Shown: piece by piece, positions 51,152 to 59,709 of the stretch
How the letters are laid out: each line of letters begins with the position of its first letter
How positions within the stretch are numbered: position 1 is the first letter of the stretch
Assembly (NCBI GenBank): GCA_963732845.1
Contig: CAVTBE010000005.1
Location: 434,001 to 498,000, forward strand
DNA from: CAVSRC01 sp963732845
GTDB taxonomy: Bacteria > Pseudomonadota > Alphaproteobacteria > Rhizobiales > Kaistiaceae
Direction of reading: 5' to 3'
Length of the DNA stretch: 64,000 nucleotides
Position numbers and translations under genes: made by a program
Notes under the pieces: model-generated
What the model was told of the DNA's origin: nothing
Seen by the model: only the letters and a program-made list of their open reading frames with translations
Database searches by the model: none

Positions 51152-52444
51152 GTGAAGGCACTCACCAAGATCGGGTTGGCCGCAACGTTCTTTGCGGTCG
51201 CGCTCGCCCCGCTTTCTGCCGGCGCGGAGCCAGTCAAACTGACCTATCTCACGCATTGGGGCCCGGACACCGTGGCGCTGCTGGAGAAGGCAGCCAGCGA
51301 TTATTCGGCTCAGAACCCCGACGTCTCGGTCGCGGTTCGCGCGGTGCCGTTTGGAGACCTGCTCACCACCATCCGGTCGGGCGGTTCCGGCGGCGGCACC
51401 ACCATCGCCAGCATCTACGATCTGTGGCTGCCCGAGCTCGTGCGCGACCATCTCGTCGTCGCTGCGCCCGAGGCGGTGAGCACGGAAGTGACCACGGCAT
51501 GGCCGGCGGGCGTCGTCTCCGCCGCCAGCGTGGGGGGCACGGTCTACGGCATTCCGAACGAGATCGACCTCTACGCGCTGAACTACAACAAGGCGCTGTT
51601 CAAGGAAGCGGGCATCAGCAAGCCGCCGGCGACCTGGGACGAACTGGAGGCGGCCGCGGCCAAGCTCACCGATGAGGCGGCCGGACGCCAGGGCTTCGGC
51701 CTGATCAACTCGTGGGCGGCCGGTGTCGTTCATCCGTTCGCGTCGTTCCTGGCTTCGAACGGCGGAACGCTGGTTGCCGACGGCAAGCCCCAGCTCGACA
51801 GCCCGCAGGCGCTGCAGACCTTCCAGCTGTACGAGACCCTGGTCAAAAAGGGCTATTCGGTTCCCGCCATGGGCACCGCCGACGCCAACACCACCGGACC
51901 GTTCCTCGACAACTTCGTCTCGGGCAAGACCGGCATGATCATCATGGCGAACTGGTGGGAGAGCGCGCTGAAGGCGGGCATGGGCGACAAGTTCGCAGAC
52001 ATCGGCACGGCCCCCATTCCGGTCGGCCCGAGCGGCAAGGGTGCCCACTCGATCTCCTATTCGTGGATGACGGTGGTCAACGGCTCGGCAACCAATGCCG
52101 AACAGGACGCGGCCTGGAAGTTCCTCGCCTGGCTCGACGGACCGACCTCGGGCAAGAACGGCGCCTCGGCGATGGCGGATATCCTTCAGTCCATGGGCAT
52201 CCTGCCGTCGCGTACGTCGGACGTCGCCGCCTACAAGGACGCGCTCAGCCGTCCGTTCCTCGAAGGCTACGTCTCGCAGCTCGCCGACGCGCACGCCTTC
52301 CCGGTCGTGCTCGGTGGCCAGGAGTTCTCCGAATCGCTTCAGCAGACCATTGAGAAGCTGGAATACGGTGAGCTCAACGCGGAGCAGGCGCAGGCCAACG
52401 CGCAGGCCGACGCCGCATCGATCCTCCAGCGCGCGGCGCAGTAA
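51152..52444 (+). CDS. Amino-sugar ABC importer substrate-binding protein (SBP family 1)
   Basis: This is a 430-residue periplasmic protein. The GTG at 51152 follows AAAAGGGAGAG; the signal peptide is at about 1-24 (LAATFFAVALAPLSAGA). The mature part opens VKLTYLTHWGPDTV, typical of CUT1 binders. It is first of six plus-strand genes ending with an SIS protein and is followed by a 9-bp perfect hairpin. Surrounding NagA, ROK and SIS genes point to GlcNAc, chitobiose or another N-acetyl sugar. Confidence 0.93.
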   Translation: MKALTKIGLAATFFAVALAPLSAGAEPVKLTYLTHWGPDTVALLEKAASDYSAQNPDVSVAVRAVPFGDLLTTIRSGGSGGGTTIASIYDLWLPELVRDHLVVAAPEAVSTEVTTAWPAGVVSAASVGGTVYGIPNEIDLYALNYNKALFKEAGISKPPATWDELEAAAAKLTDEAAGRQGFGLINSWAAGVVHPFASFLASNGGTLVADGKPQLDSPQALQTFQLYETLVKKGYSVPAMGTADANTTGPFLDNFVSGKTGMIIMANWWESALKAGMGDKFADIGTAPIPVGPSGKGAHSISYSWMTVVNGSATNAEQDAAWKFLAWLDGPTSGKNGASAMADILQSMGILPSRTSDVAAYKDALSRPFLEGYVSQLADAHAFPVVLGGQEFSESLQQTIEKLEYGELNAEQAQANAQADAASILQRAAQ

Positions 52445-52454
52445 GTGGACCCCG

Positions 52455-52481
52455 GCGGGCCGGCTCACCGGGCCGGCCCGC
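52455..52481 (+). terminator. Intercistronic GC-rich hairpin after the amino-sugar-binding-protein gene
   Basis: GCGGGCCGG (52455-52463) and CCGGCCCGC (52473-52481) form a perfect 9-bp stem with a 9-nt loop, 10 bases after the stop and 25 before the permease start. It is not followed by a T-tract. Confidence 0.6.
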
Positions 52482-52506
52482 TGCCTCCGCCTGCCAATCC
52501 CCTGAA

Positions 52507-53400
52507 ATGATCGGCTCCCAGAGAAGCTCAACCACGATCATGCTGACGCCGGCCGTCGGCCTGATCGCGGTGTTCGTCATCCTGCCGATGATCCTGACGA
52601 TCTGGCTGTCGTTCCAGGACTGGTCGACGCAGACCGGCTTCGAGACGGCACGTTTCATCGGCCTCAGGAACTATCAGGATCTCTTCTCGTCGATCTCCGT
52701 CGGGCGCGATTTCCGCGGCGCCTATCTGAACACTGCCGTCTACACGGGCTTTTCGGTGGCGATCATCCTGCCGCTTTCCGTTCTGCTCGGGCTGCTCGTG
52801 TATCAGGAGAGGGTGCGCGGCGGCAAAGCACTGAGGACAGTGCTCTTTTCGACCTACATGGTGCCCATGATCGCGGTCGCGCTGGTCTGGTCGAAGCTCT
52901 ATTCGCCGACCCAGGGCCCGATCAATCAGATCGTCTCGTGGATCGGCATTGCACCACAGCCATGGCTGTCGGCGCCCGGCACGGCGCTGGGTTCCATCGT
53001 GATCCTCAATGTCTGGCAGCAGATCGGCTACTTCACCGTGCTCGCCGTCGCCGGGCTGACGCAGATACCGCAGCCGCTCTACGAGGCCGCCAAGATCGAC
53101 GGCGCCACCGCCGTCCAGCAGTTCTTCAGCGTGACCCTGCCTCTGTTGCGGCGGACCCTGCTCTTCAGCGCCGTCATCGCCGTCATCAACGCCGTCCAGG
53201 TCTTCGAGCCCGTAGTCCTCATAACCCAGGGCGGTCCGGCCGGTGCAACCAACGTTCTCACCTATCACATCCGCCGCGTCGGCATCGAACGCGCCCAGGG
53301 CGGCCTCGGCTCGGCCATGGCGGTGATGCTGATGCTGTCGCTGATCGTGATCGTCGTCGCGATCTTCCGGCTGGCGCGCGAGAGGACGAACGAGACGTGA
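52507..53400 (+). CDS. Sugar ABC importer permease, MalF type
   Basis: This is a 297-residue CUT1 permease with a first membrane segment at about 11-36 (TPAVGLIAVFVILPMILTIW). The EAA loop YEAAKIDGATAVQ lies near 193-205, followed by SVTLPLLRRT. The stop overlaps the GTG of the next permease (GTGA). It belongs to the amino-sugar importer. Confidence 0.94.
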   Translation: MIGSQRSSTTIMLTPAVGLIAVFVILPMILTIWLSFQDWSTQTGFETARFIGLRNYQDLFSSISVGRDFRGAYLNTAVYTGFSVAIILPLSVLLGLLVYQERVRGGKALRTVLFSTYMVPMIAVALVWSKLYSPTQGPINQIVSWIGIAPQPWLSAPGTALGSIVILNVWQQIGYFTVLAVAGLTQIPQPLYEAAKIDGATAVQQFFSVTLPLLRRTLLFSAVIAVINAVQVFEPVVLITQGGPAGATNVLTYHIRRVGIERAQGGLGSAMAVMLMLSLIVIVVAIFRLARERTNET

Positions 53401-54266
53401 GCGCCGTATCCGCAAGAAGCCCGCTCACTCCCGGATCGCGCCGCGGCGCGCTCGATGCGGCCCTGCTCATCGCCATCATCCTGGTGGCGGTGGTGGCGGC
53501 GTTTCCGCTGGTGTGGATGCTGCTTTCGAGCCTGAAGACAGCCGCGGAGGGCATGCAGACGCCACCGGTCTGGATTCCTCGAACCCCCAGCCTGGACGCC
53601 TACACGAAGGTCGCAGACGTCATCGACGCGACGCGGTCGTTCCGGAACTCCGCAATCATCGCGACGACGGCGACCATCGGCATTCTCATCACCTCGCTGA
53701 TGGCCGGATTCGCCTTCGCCAAATACAGTTTCCGCGGGCGCGACGTTCTCTTCGCAGCGATGATCGCAACGATGTTCCTGCCGCCCATCGTCACGCTGAT
53801 CCCGCTCTACCGGATGGTCTCGTACTTGCATCTGAGTGCGAGCCTTGCCGGCGTGATCGTCCCCAATCTGGCGAACGCCTTCGGCATCTTCCTCATGCGC
53901 CAGTTCATCGCCGGCGTTCCCGACGATCTCATCGATGCCGCGCGCGTCGATGGCGCCTCAGAGCTGCGCATCGTGTTCACCATCGTCGCGCCGTCGGTGG
54001 CGCCGGCCATCGCGGCGCTGGCGCTGTTCGCCTTCGTCTATCACTGGAATACCTATCTGTGGCCGCTCACGGTCCTCCAGGGCAACACCGCGGACTATCC
54101 GATCGTGCTCAGCCTGGGCCGTCTGCTCAGCTACAATCGCGGCGCCATGAACACCAACCTGGTGATGGCCGGTGCGACGCTGGCCATCCTGCCGCCGCTG
54201 GTGCTCTTCGTCTTTCTGCAGCGCTTCTTCGTCGACAGCATGGTCAGTGCGGGGGTCAAGGGATGA
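53397..54266 (+). CDS. Sugar ABC importer permease, MalG type
   Basis: This 289-residue CUT1 permease starts at the GTG at 53397, chosen for its overlap with the previous stop. The membrane segment at about 21-45 is followed by WMLLSSLK. The EAA loop IDAARVDGASELR lies near 180-192. The C-terminus VDSMVSAGVKG is typical. The next gene (ROK) overlaps by 4 bases. No ATPase gene follows here; the only nearby candidate is at 61813-63003 on the other strand. Confidence 0.94.
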   Translation: MSAVSARSPLTPGSRRGALDAALLIAIILVAVVAAFPLVWMLLSSLKTAAEGMQTPPVWIPRTPSLDAYTKVADVIDATRSFRNSAIIATTATIGILITSLMAGFAFAKYSFRGRDVLFAAMIATMFLPPIVTLIPLYRMVSYLHLSASLAGVIVPNLANAFGIFLMRQFIAGVPDDLIDAARVDGASELRIVFTIVAPSVAPAIAALALFAFVYHWNTYLWPLTVLQGNTADYPIVLSLGRLLSYNRGAMNTNLVMAGATLAILPPLVLFVFLQRFFVDSMVSAGVKG

Positions 54267-55138
54267 CGCGGACGCTGTGCATCGATCTTGGCGGCACCAA
54301 TATCCGTGCCGGGCTTCTCGTCGGCAATTCCACCGCCCCCTCCCCTCTCGGCAACTGGCCGGCGCCCGACAGCCTGACGTCATTTGAGGAGCGGATTTCG
54401 ACGCTGCTCCGCGAGCACGCCGCCGACAGTCTCGGCATTGCCGTTCCCGGACTGGTGTCGGGCACGCGCTGCAACTGGGCGCCCAATCTCCCCTATCTCG
54501 ACGATATCGATTTGGCCGAGCTGTTTCCCGACGTCGCGCTCGCGGCCGGCAACGATGCGCATTTCGCGCTGCTTGCCGAGGCGGCGGCCGGGGCCGCAAG
54601 GACCCTCAGCGACGCCATCCTGCTGGCGATCGGAACCGGCATCGGCTCGGCGGTCCTCAGCGACGGCCGCATCGTGCGCGGGCATCGCGGCAGCGCCGCA
54701 TCGTTCGGCTGGGCGTGCGGCGATCCCGGGGATCCCGGCGACACGACCCATGGCTGGCTGGAGCGGGGCGTCTCGGGCACCGCGCTCGACCGGCTGGCCG
54801 AGCGCAGCGGACTGCACGATGGCGCGGCGCTCGTCGCTGCGGCGCGTGCCGGCGACCGCGATGCGATCAGGATACTCGAGGCGCCATCGGCCATGCTGGG
54901 TGCGGTGCTTGCCGGTCCCGTGGCGCTGCTTGGCAGCCAGGCAGTCATCATCTCGGGCGGCGTCGCCGATGCGCTGGACGTGATCGCGCCGGTCGCGCTC
55001 GCCGTGCTCCGCCGGCAGGTGCCGCTGCATCTTCGCGATGTGCAGGTGACACGGGGCGCACTCGGACCGACAGCCAGCCTCACCGGTGCCGGAATTGCAT
55101 CGCGCGGCCATGCGCTGTGGACGGAGACCGTCAGATGA
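54263..55138 (+). CDS. ROK-family sugar kinase without zinc motif
   Basis: This 291-residue ROK/ASKHA-fold protein has the phosphate-binding loop IDLGGTNIRAGL (7-18), the catalytic Asp98 in GNDAHFAL, and the second phosphate loop GTGIGSAV. The HxxxxCxCGxxGC zinc motif that most ROK kinases carry is absent; the region reads RGHRGSAASFGWACGDPGDPGD. It is coupled to the permease before and the GntR gene after. A phosphotransferase acting on the imported amino sugar is likely, though the missing zinc site could mean altered specificity. Confidence 0.85.
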   Translation: MTRTLCIDLGGTNIRAGLLVGNSTAPSPLGNWPAPDSLTSFEERISTLLREHAADSLGIAVPGLVSGTRCNWAPNLPYLDDIDLAELFPDVALAAGNDAHFALLAEAAAGAARTLSDAILLAIGTGIGSAVLSDGRIVRGHRGSAASFGWACGDPGDPGDTTHGWLERGVSGTALDRLAERSGLHDGAALVAAARAGDRDAIRILEAPSAMLGAVLAGPVALLGSQAVIISGGVADALDVIAPVALAVLRRQVPLHLRDVQVTRGALGPTASLTGAGIASRGHALWTETVR

Positions 55139-55881
55139 TCCGCCTGGCAGACGTTCCGCCTCTCGACCGCAACCGGCCGGAGCCGTTATGGCATCAGGCC
55201 GAACAGGCGCTGCGCGTGGCCATTGCTGACGGCACCTGGGCGGACGGGGCGCAGTTGCCCAACGAGGCGAAGCTCAGCGAGATGCTAGGTGTCAGCCGCA
55301 TCACCGTTCGCCACGCCCTGCGCAATATCGAGGAATCCGGCCTGCTCAGGCGCGAGCACGGCCGCGGGACCTTCGTGCGCAGTTCCACCGTCATCGCCGG
55401 CGTTCGCGGGCTGACCAGTTTCACCCAGGAGATGTCGGACCGCGGCCTGGTCGTCGGTTCGCGCGTGCTCGAAATCGGCGAGGTGCCGGCAACCGATGAA
55501 ATCGCCGATGCGCTCGAAGTGGCGGTCGGCGCGCCGGTCTGCAAGATCAAGCGGCTGAGGGCGGGCAACAACCTGCCGATCGGCCTGCAGACGGCGCACC
55601 TGCCGGTCAGCCGCGTGCCGGGCCTCGCCACGATGCAGGGGCCGCTGCTGTCGCTCTACGACATGCTGCGCACCCAGTTCGGAATCGTCCCGCAGGAGGC
55701 GCGCGAGATCTACCGCGTCGGCTCGGCGACCGAAGAGGACGCGGCGCTCATCGACGTTCCGCCGGGCAGTCCCGTCTTCATCGTGCGGCGCATCGCCTCC
55801 GATAGCCAGGGGCCCTTCGAATTCACCGTGTCCACCATGCGCGGCGACAGATACGAGATCCGATCCAAACTTCACATGTGA
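55135..55881 (+). CDS. GntR-family regulator, HutC/UTRA type
   Basis: This is a 248-residue regulator with a winged helix at about 18-82 (SEMLGVSRITVRHALRNIEE, then HGRGTFV) and a UTRA effector domain at about 95-245. Proteins of this type in GlcNAc clusters (NagR, NagQ, DasR) sense phosphorylated amino sugars. It is coupled to the ROK gene by a 4-base overlap (ATGA). Its likely operator is the GGTTATAACC region at 51076-51101, upstream of its own operon. Confidence 0.92.
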   Translation: MIRLADVPPLDRNRPEPLWHQAEQALRVAIADGTWADGAQLPNEAKLSEMLGVSRITVRHALRNIEESGLLRREHGRGTFVRSSTVIAGVRGLTSFTQEMSDRGLVVGSRVLEIGEVPATDEIADALEVAVGAPVCKIKRLRAGNNLPIGLQTAHLPVSRVPGLATMQGPLLSLYDMLRTQFGIVPQEAREIYRVGSATEEDAALIDVPPGSPVFIVRRIASDSQGPFEFTVSTMRGDRYEIRSKLHM

Positions 55882-55896
55882 AAGGCAAGCATCCCC

Positions 55897-56685
55897 ATGA
55901 CCACGCTCTATATCAGCCGTTTGGTGAAGCTCGCGGAAGCGGCGGCCGAAGCGAATTCCGATGCCTTCGATGCGGCCGTCGGCAAGATGGCGGACACCCT
56001 TCAGGCCGGCGGTCTGATTCATCTCTACGGATCGGGGCACTCCGTGCTGCCGACCCAGGAGACCTTCCCCCGCTACGGTAGCTATGTCGGCTACAACCCG
56101 CTCACCGACCCGAGAGTGATGTGGCACAACGTGCTGGGCGCCGGCGGGGTGCGTGAGCTGCTCTGGCTCGAGCGCACCGAGCGCTACGCCGAGAAGTTCC
56201 TCGACCACCAGCCGCTCAACCCCGGCGACTGCATCGTGATCTTTGGCCACAGTGGCCGCAACGCCTCCGGCATCGACACCGCCATCTACGCCAAGAAGCG
56301 CGGCCTCACGGTCATCGCCATCACGGCGAAGGCGAATCTCGACAAGCCCGCCACGCACTCCTCCGGCAAGCGCCTGGCGGATGCGGCCGACATCGTCATC
56401 GATACGGGAGCGCCGATCGAGGATGCCATCGTGCCGATCAAGGGCTGGTCGCGCCCGGTCGCCGGGTCGTCGACCGTGCTCGCCATGATGATGATGCACG
56501 AACTCAATGCCCGAACGGCGGAAAAGCTCGCCGAGCGCGGCATCGAACTGCCGACCTTTGCCTCGCCGACCATCGCTGGCGTCACCCTCCAGGACACCGA
56601 CATCATCTACGGCGTCTATCGCGAGAAGATGATCGAAGCGCAGCGCAAGCACCTCGATTTCTTCAAGGAGAGGATGAAAGGCTAG
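55897..56685 (+). CDS. SIS-domain sugar isomerase-like protein (UPF0309 type)
   Basis: This 262-residue SIS-fold protein has phosphosugar-binding patterns at LYGSGHSVLPTQE (43-55) and VIFGHSGRNASGID (114-127). It is similar to UPF0309 proteins found in N-acetyl-sugar and phosphotransferase operons. It is last in the plus-strand operon, 15 bases after the GntR gene. Isomerisation or binding of an amino-sugar phosphate is plausible; no specific reaction can be named. Its 3' end faces the second NagA gene. Confidence 0.85.
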   Translation: MTTLYISRLVKLAEAAAEANSDAFDAAVGKMADTLQAGGLIHLYGSGHSVLPTQETFPRYGSYVGYNPLTDPRVMWHNVLGAGGVRELLWLERTERYAEKFLDHQPLNPGDCIVIFGHSGRNASGIDTAIYAKKRGLTVIAITAKANLDKPATHSSGKRLADAADIVIDTGAPIEDAIVPIKGWSRPVAGSSTVLAMMMMHELNARTAEKLAERGIELPTFASPTIAGVTLQDTDIIYGVYREKMIEAQRKHLDFFKERMKG

Positions 56686-56777
56686 CCGCCGGTTCGGCGT
56701 TCGCTCATCGGGAGCCAAATGCTTCCGCGATTTCGTGGGCGCCGACTCCTTCTGGTGCATCGGTACCGCCCTGGAAT

Positions 56778-57950
56778 TCACGGGCCGCTTGGCGCGTTTC
56801 CGTCGCAGAGGTCGACAAACGCGATGGCGTTCTGGTCCGTTCCTTCCGCGAGCGCAGGTGCCAGTTCCGGCAAGCCGATGGCCGCTGCCGGAACGCAGCT
56901 TGCGGCACGCAAGGCGTCTTCACATGGAATGCCGATCCTCGCCAGATACTCGACGGATGAGGCCATGTCGATGTGGGCGCCGGCGAGCGAGCCTTCCTGG
57001 TTGATGAGGCGTCCGTCGCGCACGCTGAGCGTCGCGCCGTAGAGGACAAACTCGTCGGGACCGTTCCAGGTCGGCATGGCGTCCGAGACAACGACCATCC
57101 GGTCGCGGCGCGGCCGCGCGCGGAAGGCGAGATGCAGCACGCGCCGGTCCACGTGATGCCCGTCGGCAATGATGCCGCACCAGGCCTCGCTGTTGAGGGC
57201 GGCGCCCACCACCCCCGGCTCGCGCTGGGTCATCTGCGACATGCCGTTGAACAGATGCGTGAACATCCGCAGGCCTTCCGCCAGCGCGGCTTCGACCGCG
57301 TCGGCGCTTGCCGCGCTGTGCCCGGCAGAAACGACCACGCCCATATTGGTCAGGCGCGCGACAGTGCCGGCAGGAACGCATTCGGGCGCGAGCGTCAGAA
57401 GAACCGGCAAGCCGCGTTCGCGCAGAAGCGTAACGAGATCGAGGGTCTCGGCGTCGAAAGGCCGGATCAATTCCGCGCGGTGGGTGCCGCGCTTGAGCAC
57501 GCTGATGTGCGGTCCCTCGATGTGGATACCGCGGACGCCCTCCTTGTCTCTGCATTCGAGGACCGCCAGAGCGGCGCTGCGGGTAATCTCGGGACGGTCG
57601 CTGATGACCGTGGGCAGGAGCGAGACCGTGCCGGTCGCCGCATGGGCTCTGGCGACGCCGAGAACGCCCTCTGGCGTGGGGTCGTTGTTGAGCAGGAACC
57701 CGCCGCCGCCGTTCACCTGAAGATCGAAGAAGCCGGGGGTCGCGGTCAGCGGCGTCTTCCACACCCTCTCTCCCGCCGTCACGGTTGCCCTGGGCACGAA
57801 TTCGGCGATCCTGCCGCCGCTCATCAGCAGACATTGATCATTGCGCAGGGCCGAGCCGTCGAAGACGCCGTCCGGCCAAAGCCACCAGTCGCGCGTCGCG
57901 TCCCCGGCAAAGGGGCAGCCGATTGCGGCGAGGTCGCGCTTCGCGGTCAC
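56778..57950 (-). CDS. N-acetyl-sugar-6-phosphate deacetylase, QxN metal-site type
   Basis: This is a 390-residue NagA-family amidohydrolase. In place of the first HxH pair it has Gln78 and Asn80 (FDLQVNGGGG), as in E. coli NagA, with Glu145 (IHIEGPH), His211 and His232 as remaining ligands and the catalytic Asp290 in VVSDAMP. The GTG at 57950 was chosen for its overlap with the upstream stop (GTGA). It is the last gene of the minus-strand amino-sugar operon. The Trp-rich N-terminus (RDWWLWPDGVFDG) is longer than usual. It shares little beyond fold motifs with the nagA at 49948, so a different substrate is likely. Confidence 0.88.
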   Translation of the reverse strand: MTAKRDLAAIGCPFAGDATRDWWLWPDGVFDGSALRNDQCLLMSGGRIAEFVPRATVTAGERVWKTPLTATPGFFDLQVNGGGGFLLNNDPTPEGVLGVARAHAATGTVSLLPTVISDRPEITRSAALAVLECRDKEGVRGIHIEGPHISVLKRGTHRAELIRPFDAETLDLVTLLRERGLPVLLTLAPECVPAGTVARLTNMGVVVSAGHSAASADAVEAALAEGLRMFTHLFNGMSQMTQREPGVVGAALNSEAWCGIIADGHHVDRRVLHLAFRARPRRDRMVVVSDAMPTWNGPDEFVLYGATLSVRDGRLINQEGSLAGAHIDMASSVEYLARIGIPCEDALRAASCVPAAAIGLPELAPALAEGTDQNAIAFVDLCDGNAPSGP

Positions 57951-58927
57951 GGCAAATAACTCCGCTCGTGCAATGTCTGGATCCAACGCTGCAATTGCAG
58001 CGCATCTTCAAACGCAGTGCCGACCAGCAGATCGCCACCCCGTACCACCGCGCCGAAGCGGCGCAGCTCCTCGGCCATCATCCCGGACGGCGGGTCTGTC
58101 CTGAGTTCGAGCCCCATGGGGTAGCGAGCCTGCCTATCCCAGACGGCAATCGGCCGCGGGTTTGGTGCAAGAACTGCCGACCAACCGTCGCCGAGGACTT
58201 CAAGCCGGTCGTATCCGTGCTCGCCCATCCCTTCAGGTGCAAGGAACGACGCCGAAAACAGCGCTATCGTGCCGTCTGACCAGCCGAGCTGCGCGACCGA
58301 CAGCCGTGCGGGCGTGTCCTTGTCCGCCGAATCCGATTTCGCGATGAAATGTACCGGCTCCTCCCGGTCCATCAGCACCTGCGCACAATAGAGATCGTGC
58401 ACCATGATCAAGCTGATCGGCGAAGCGGTCGGGTCGTCGCGGAGGGCAGCCTGGCGATGGCGCGCAAACTGCATGAATCTCGGCCGCCCGCGCTCAGCCA
58501 CCTCGTAGAGCAGCGCACAGAACTCGGAGCCAAACAGAACGATATGGCCGAGCATCATCTTGCCGGCACTCGCCGTGACCACCGGTCGCAGAGATTCAGC
58601 GTCGGCAAGCGACGTCGCCAGTGGTTTTTCGACAAGAACGGACTTGTCGGCTTGCAGAGCAACGCGCGCGAAATCGACATGGGTCGGAGTTGAAGATGCG
58701 ATGATCCACGCTTCCGCATCCGACTCTGCAACCGCCGCTGCGAAATCGGTCCATGCCGGGCCGGAGTAGCCGGTGGCGCGAAACCGTTCGATGCTTTCGG
58801 CGGTTCTGGAGCAAACAGCAACAAGATCGAATTCCGGCAATCGGTTGGCGGTTGCCGCGTGCAACTGGCCGAAAAAACCGAGTCCGACGACGCCAACGCG
58901 TACAGGCGCCGATCCAGAAGCGGTCAT
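57947..58927 (-). CDS. Gfo/Idh/MocA family oxidoreductase
   Basis: This 326-residue NAD(P)-dependent dehydrogenase has the Rossmann motif VGVVGLGFFG (near 10-19) and the family motif VEKPLAT. The ATG at 58927 overlaps the stop of the dehydrogenase gene upstream (ATGA), and its stop overlaps the NagA-type start. Together with the short-chain dehydrogenase it indicates redox steps on an amino sugar, beyond simple GlcNAc catabolism. Confidence 0.9.
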   Translation of the reverse strand: MTASGSAPVRVGVVGLGFFGQLHAATANRLPEFDLVAVCSRTAESIERFRATGYSGPAWTDFAAAVAESDAEAWIIASSTPTHVDFARVALQADKSVLVEKPLATSLADAESLRPVVTASAGKMMLGHIVLFGSEFCALLYEVAERGRPRFMQFARHRQAALRDDPTASPISLIMVHDLYCAQVLMDREEPVHFIAKSDSADKDTPARLSVAQLGWSDGTIALFSASFLAPEGMGEHGYDRLEVLGDGWSAVLAPNPRPIAVWDRQARYPMGLELRTDPPSGMMAEELRRFGAVVRGGDLLVGTAFEDALQLQRWIQTLHERSYLP

Positions 58928-59709
58928 GCGACCGCTTCCCACGCCCCGACCGGCGGCCGCAAGGTTTCGGCGTTGCCGTCGACAGCGATCGTCTGGCCGG
59001 ATATCCGCCGGCCGGCGGGCGAGGCCAGATAGACGGCCAGAGCCGCGATTTCGTCCGCCTCGATGAAGGTACGCATGGAGTTCTGGGTCACATAGGCCTG
59101 CTGGACGAGATCGAGCGGAATGCCGGTGTTTCGGGACTCGGTTTCGATCACCGAGGTCGTGCGCGGCCCGCCCACGGCGCAGGGGCAAATCGCGTTGGCG
59201 CGGATATTGTGGGGGCCCAGCTCCATCGCCAGCGTGCGCGTCAGAGCGATGACCGCAGCTTTGGATACGGCGTAGGGACCGTGAAACGGATAGCCGAATT
59301 GTCCGGCAATCGAACTGATATTGATGATCAGGCCGGATTTTTGTCTCTTCAGATGCGGGATAACCTCGCGGCTGCAATAGAAATGACTGCCGAGATTGAT
59401 CTTCATCGTCAGATCCCAATCGGCAAACTCGACCTCTTCGGTCAGGCAGGTCGGGCCGGCAACGCCGACATTGTTCACCAGCACATCAACGCCCCCGAGC
59501 GCATCGATGGCCTGTGCGATGAAACCGCGAACCTGATCGTGGTCGCCGACATTCGCGACGGCTCCTGAAATCTCCGGCGTCTGGTTGGTGGCCTCGGCGA
59601 GCGCATCTCGGTCAATATCGCCGATGAAGACCTGTGCGCCCTCAAGGGCGAATTTCCTGGCAATGGCCAGCCCTATTCCGCTGGCAGCTGCGGTGACAAT
59701 GACCTTCAT
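58924..59709 (-). CDS. Short-chain dehydrogenase/reductase
   Basis: This 261-residue classical SDR has the cofactor loop TAAASGIG (6-13, with Ala replacing the common Gly), NNVG (79-82), and the catalytic Ser132/133, Tyr146 and Lys150 (YAVSK). Asp31 at the end of beta-2 suggests NAD preference. It is coupled by 4-base overlaps to the ROK gene before and the Gfo/Idh gene after. It likely oxidises a hydroxyl of the imported sugar. Confidence 0.92.
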   Translation of the reverse strand: MKVIVTAAASGIGLAIARKFALEGAQVFIGDIDRDALAEATNQTPEISGAVANVGDHDQVRGFIAQAIDALGGVDVLVNNVGVAGPTCLTEEVEFADWDLTMKINLGSHFYCSREVIPHLKRQKSGLIINISSIAGQFGYPFHGPYAVSKAAVIALTRTLAMELGPHNIRANAICPCAVGGPRTTSVIETESRNTGIPLDLVQQAYVTQNSMRTFIEADEIAALAVYLASPAGRRISGQTIAVDGNAETLRPPVGAWEAVA

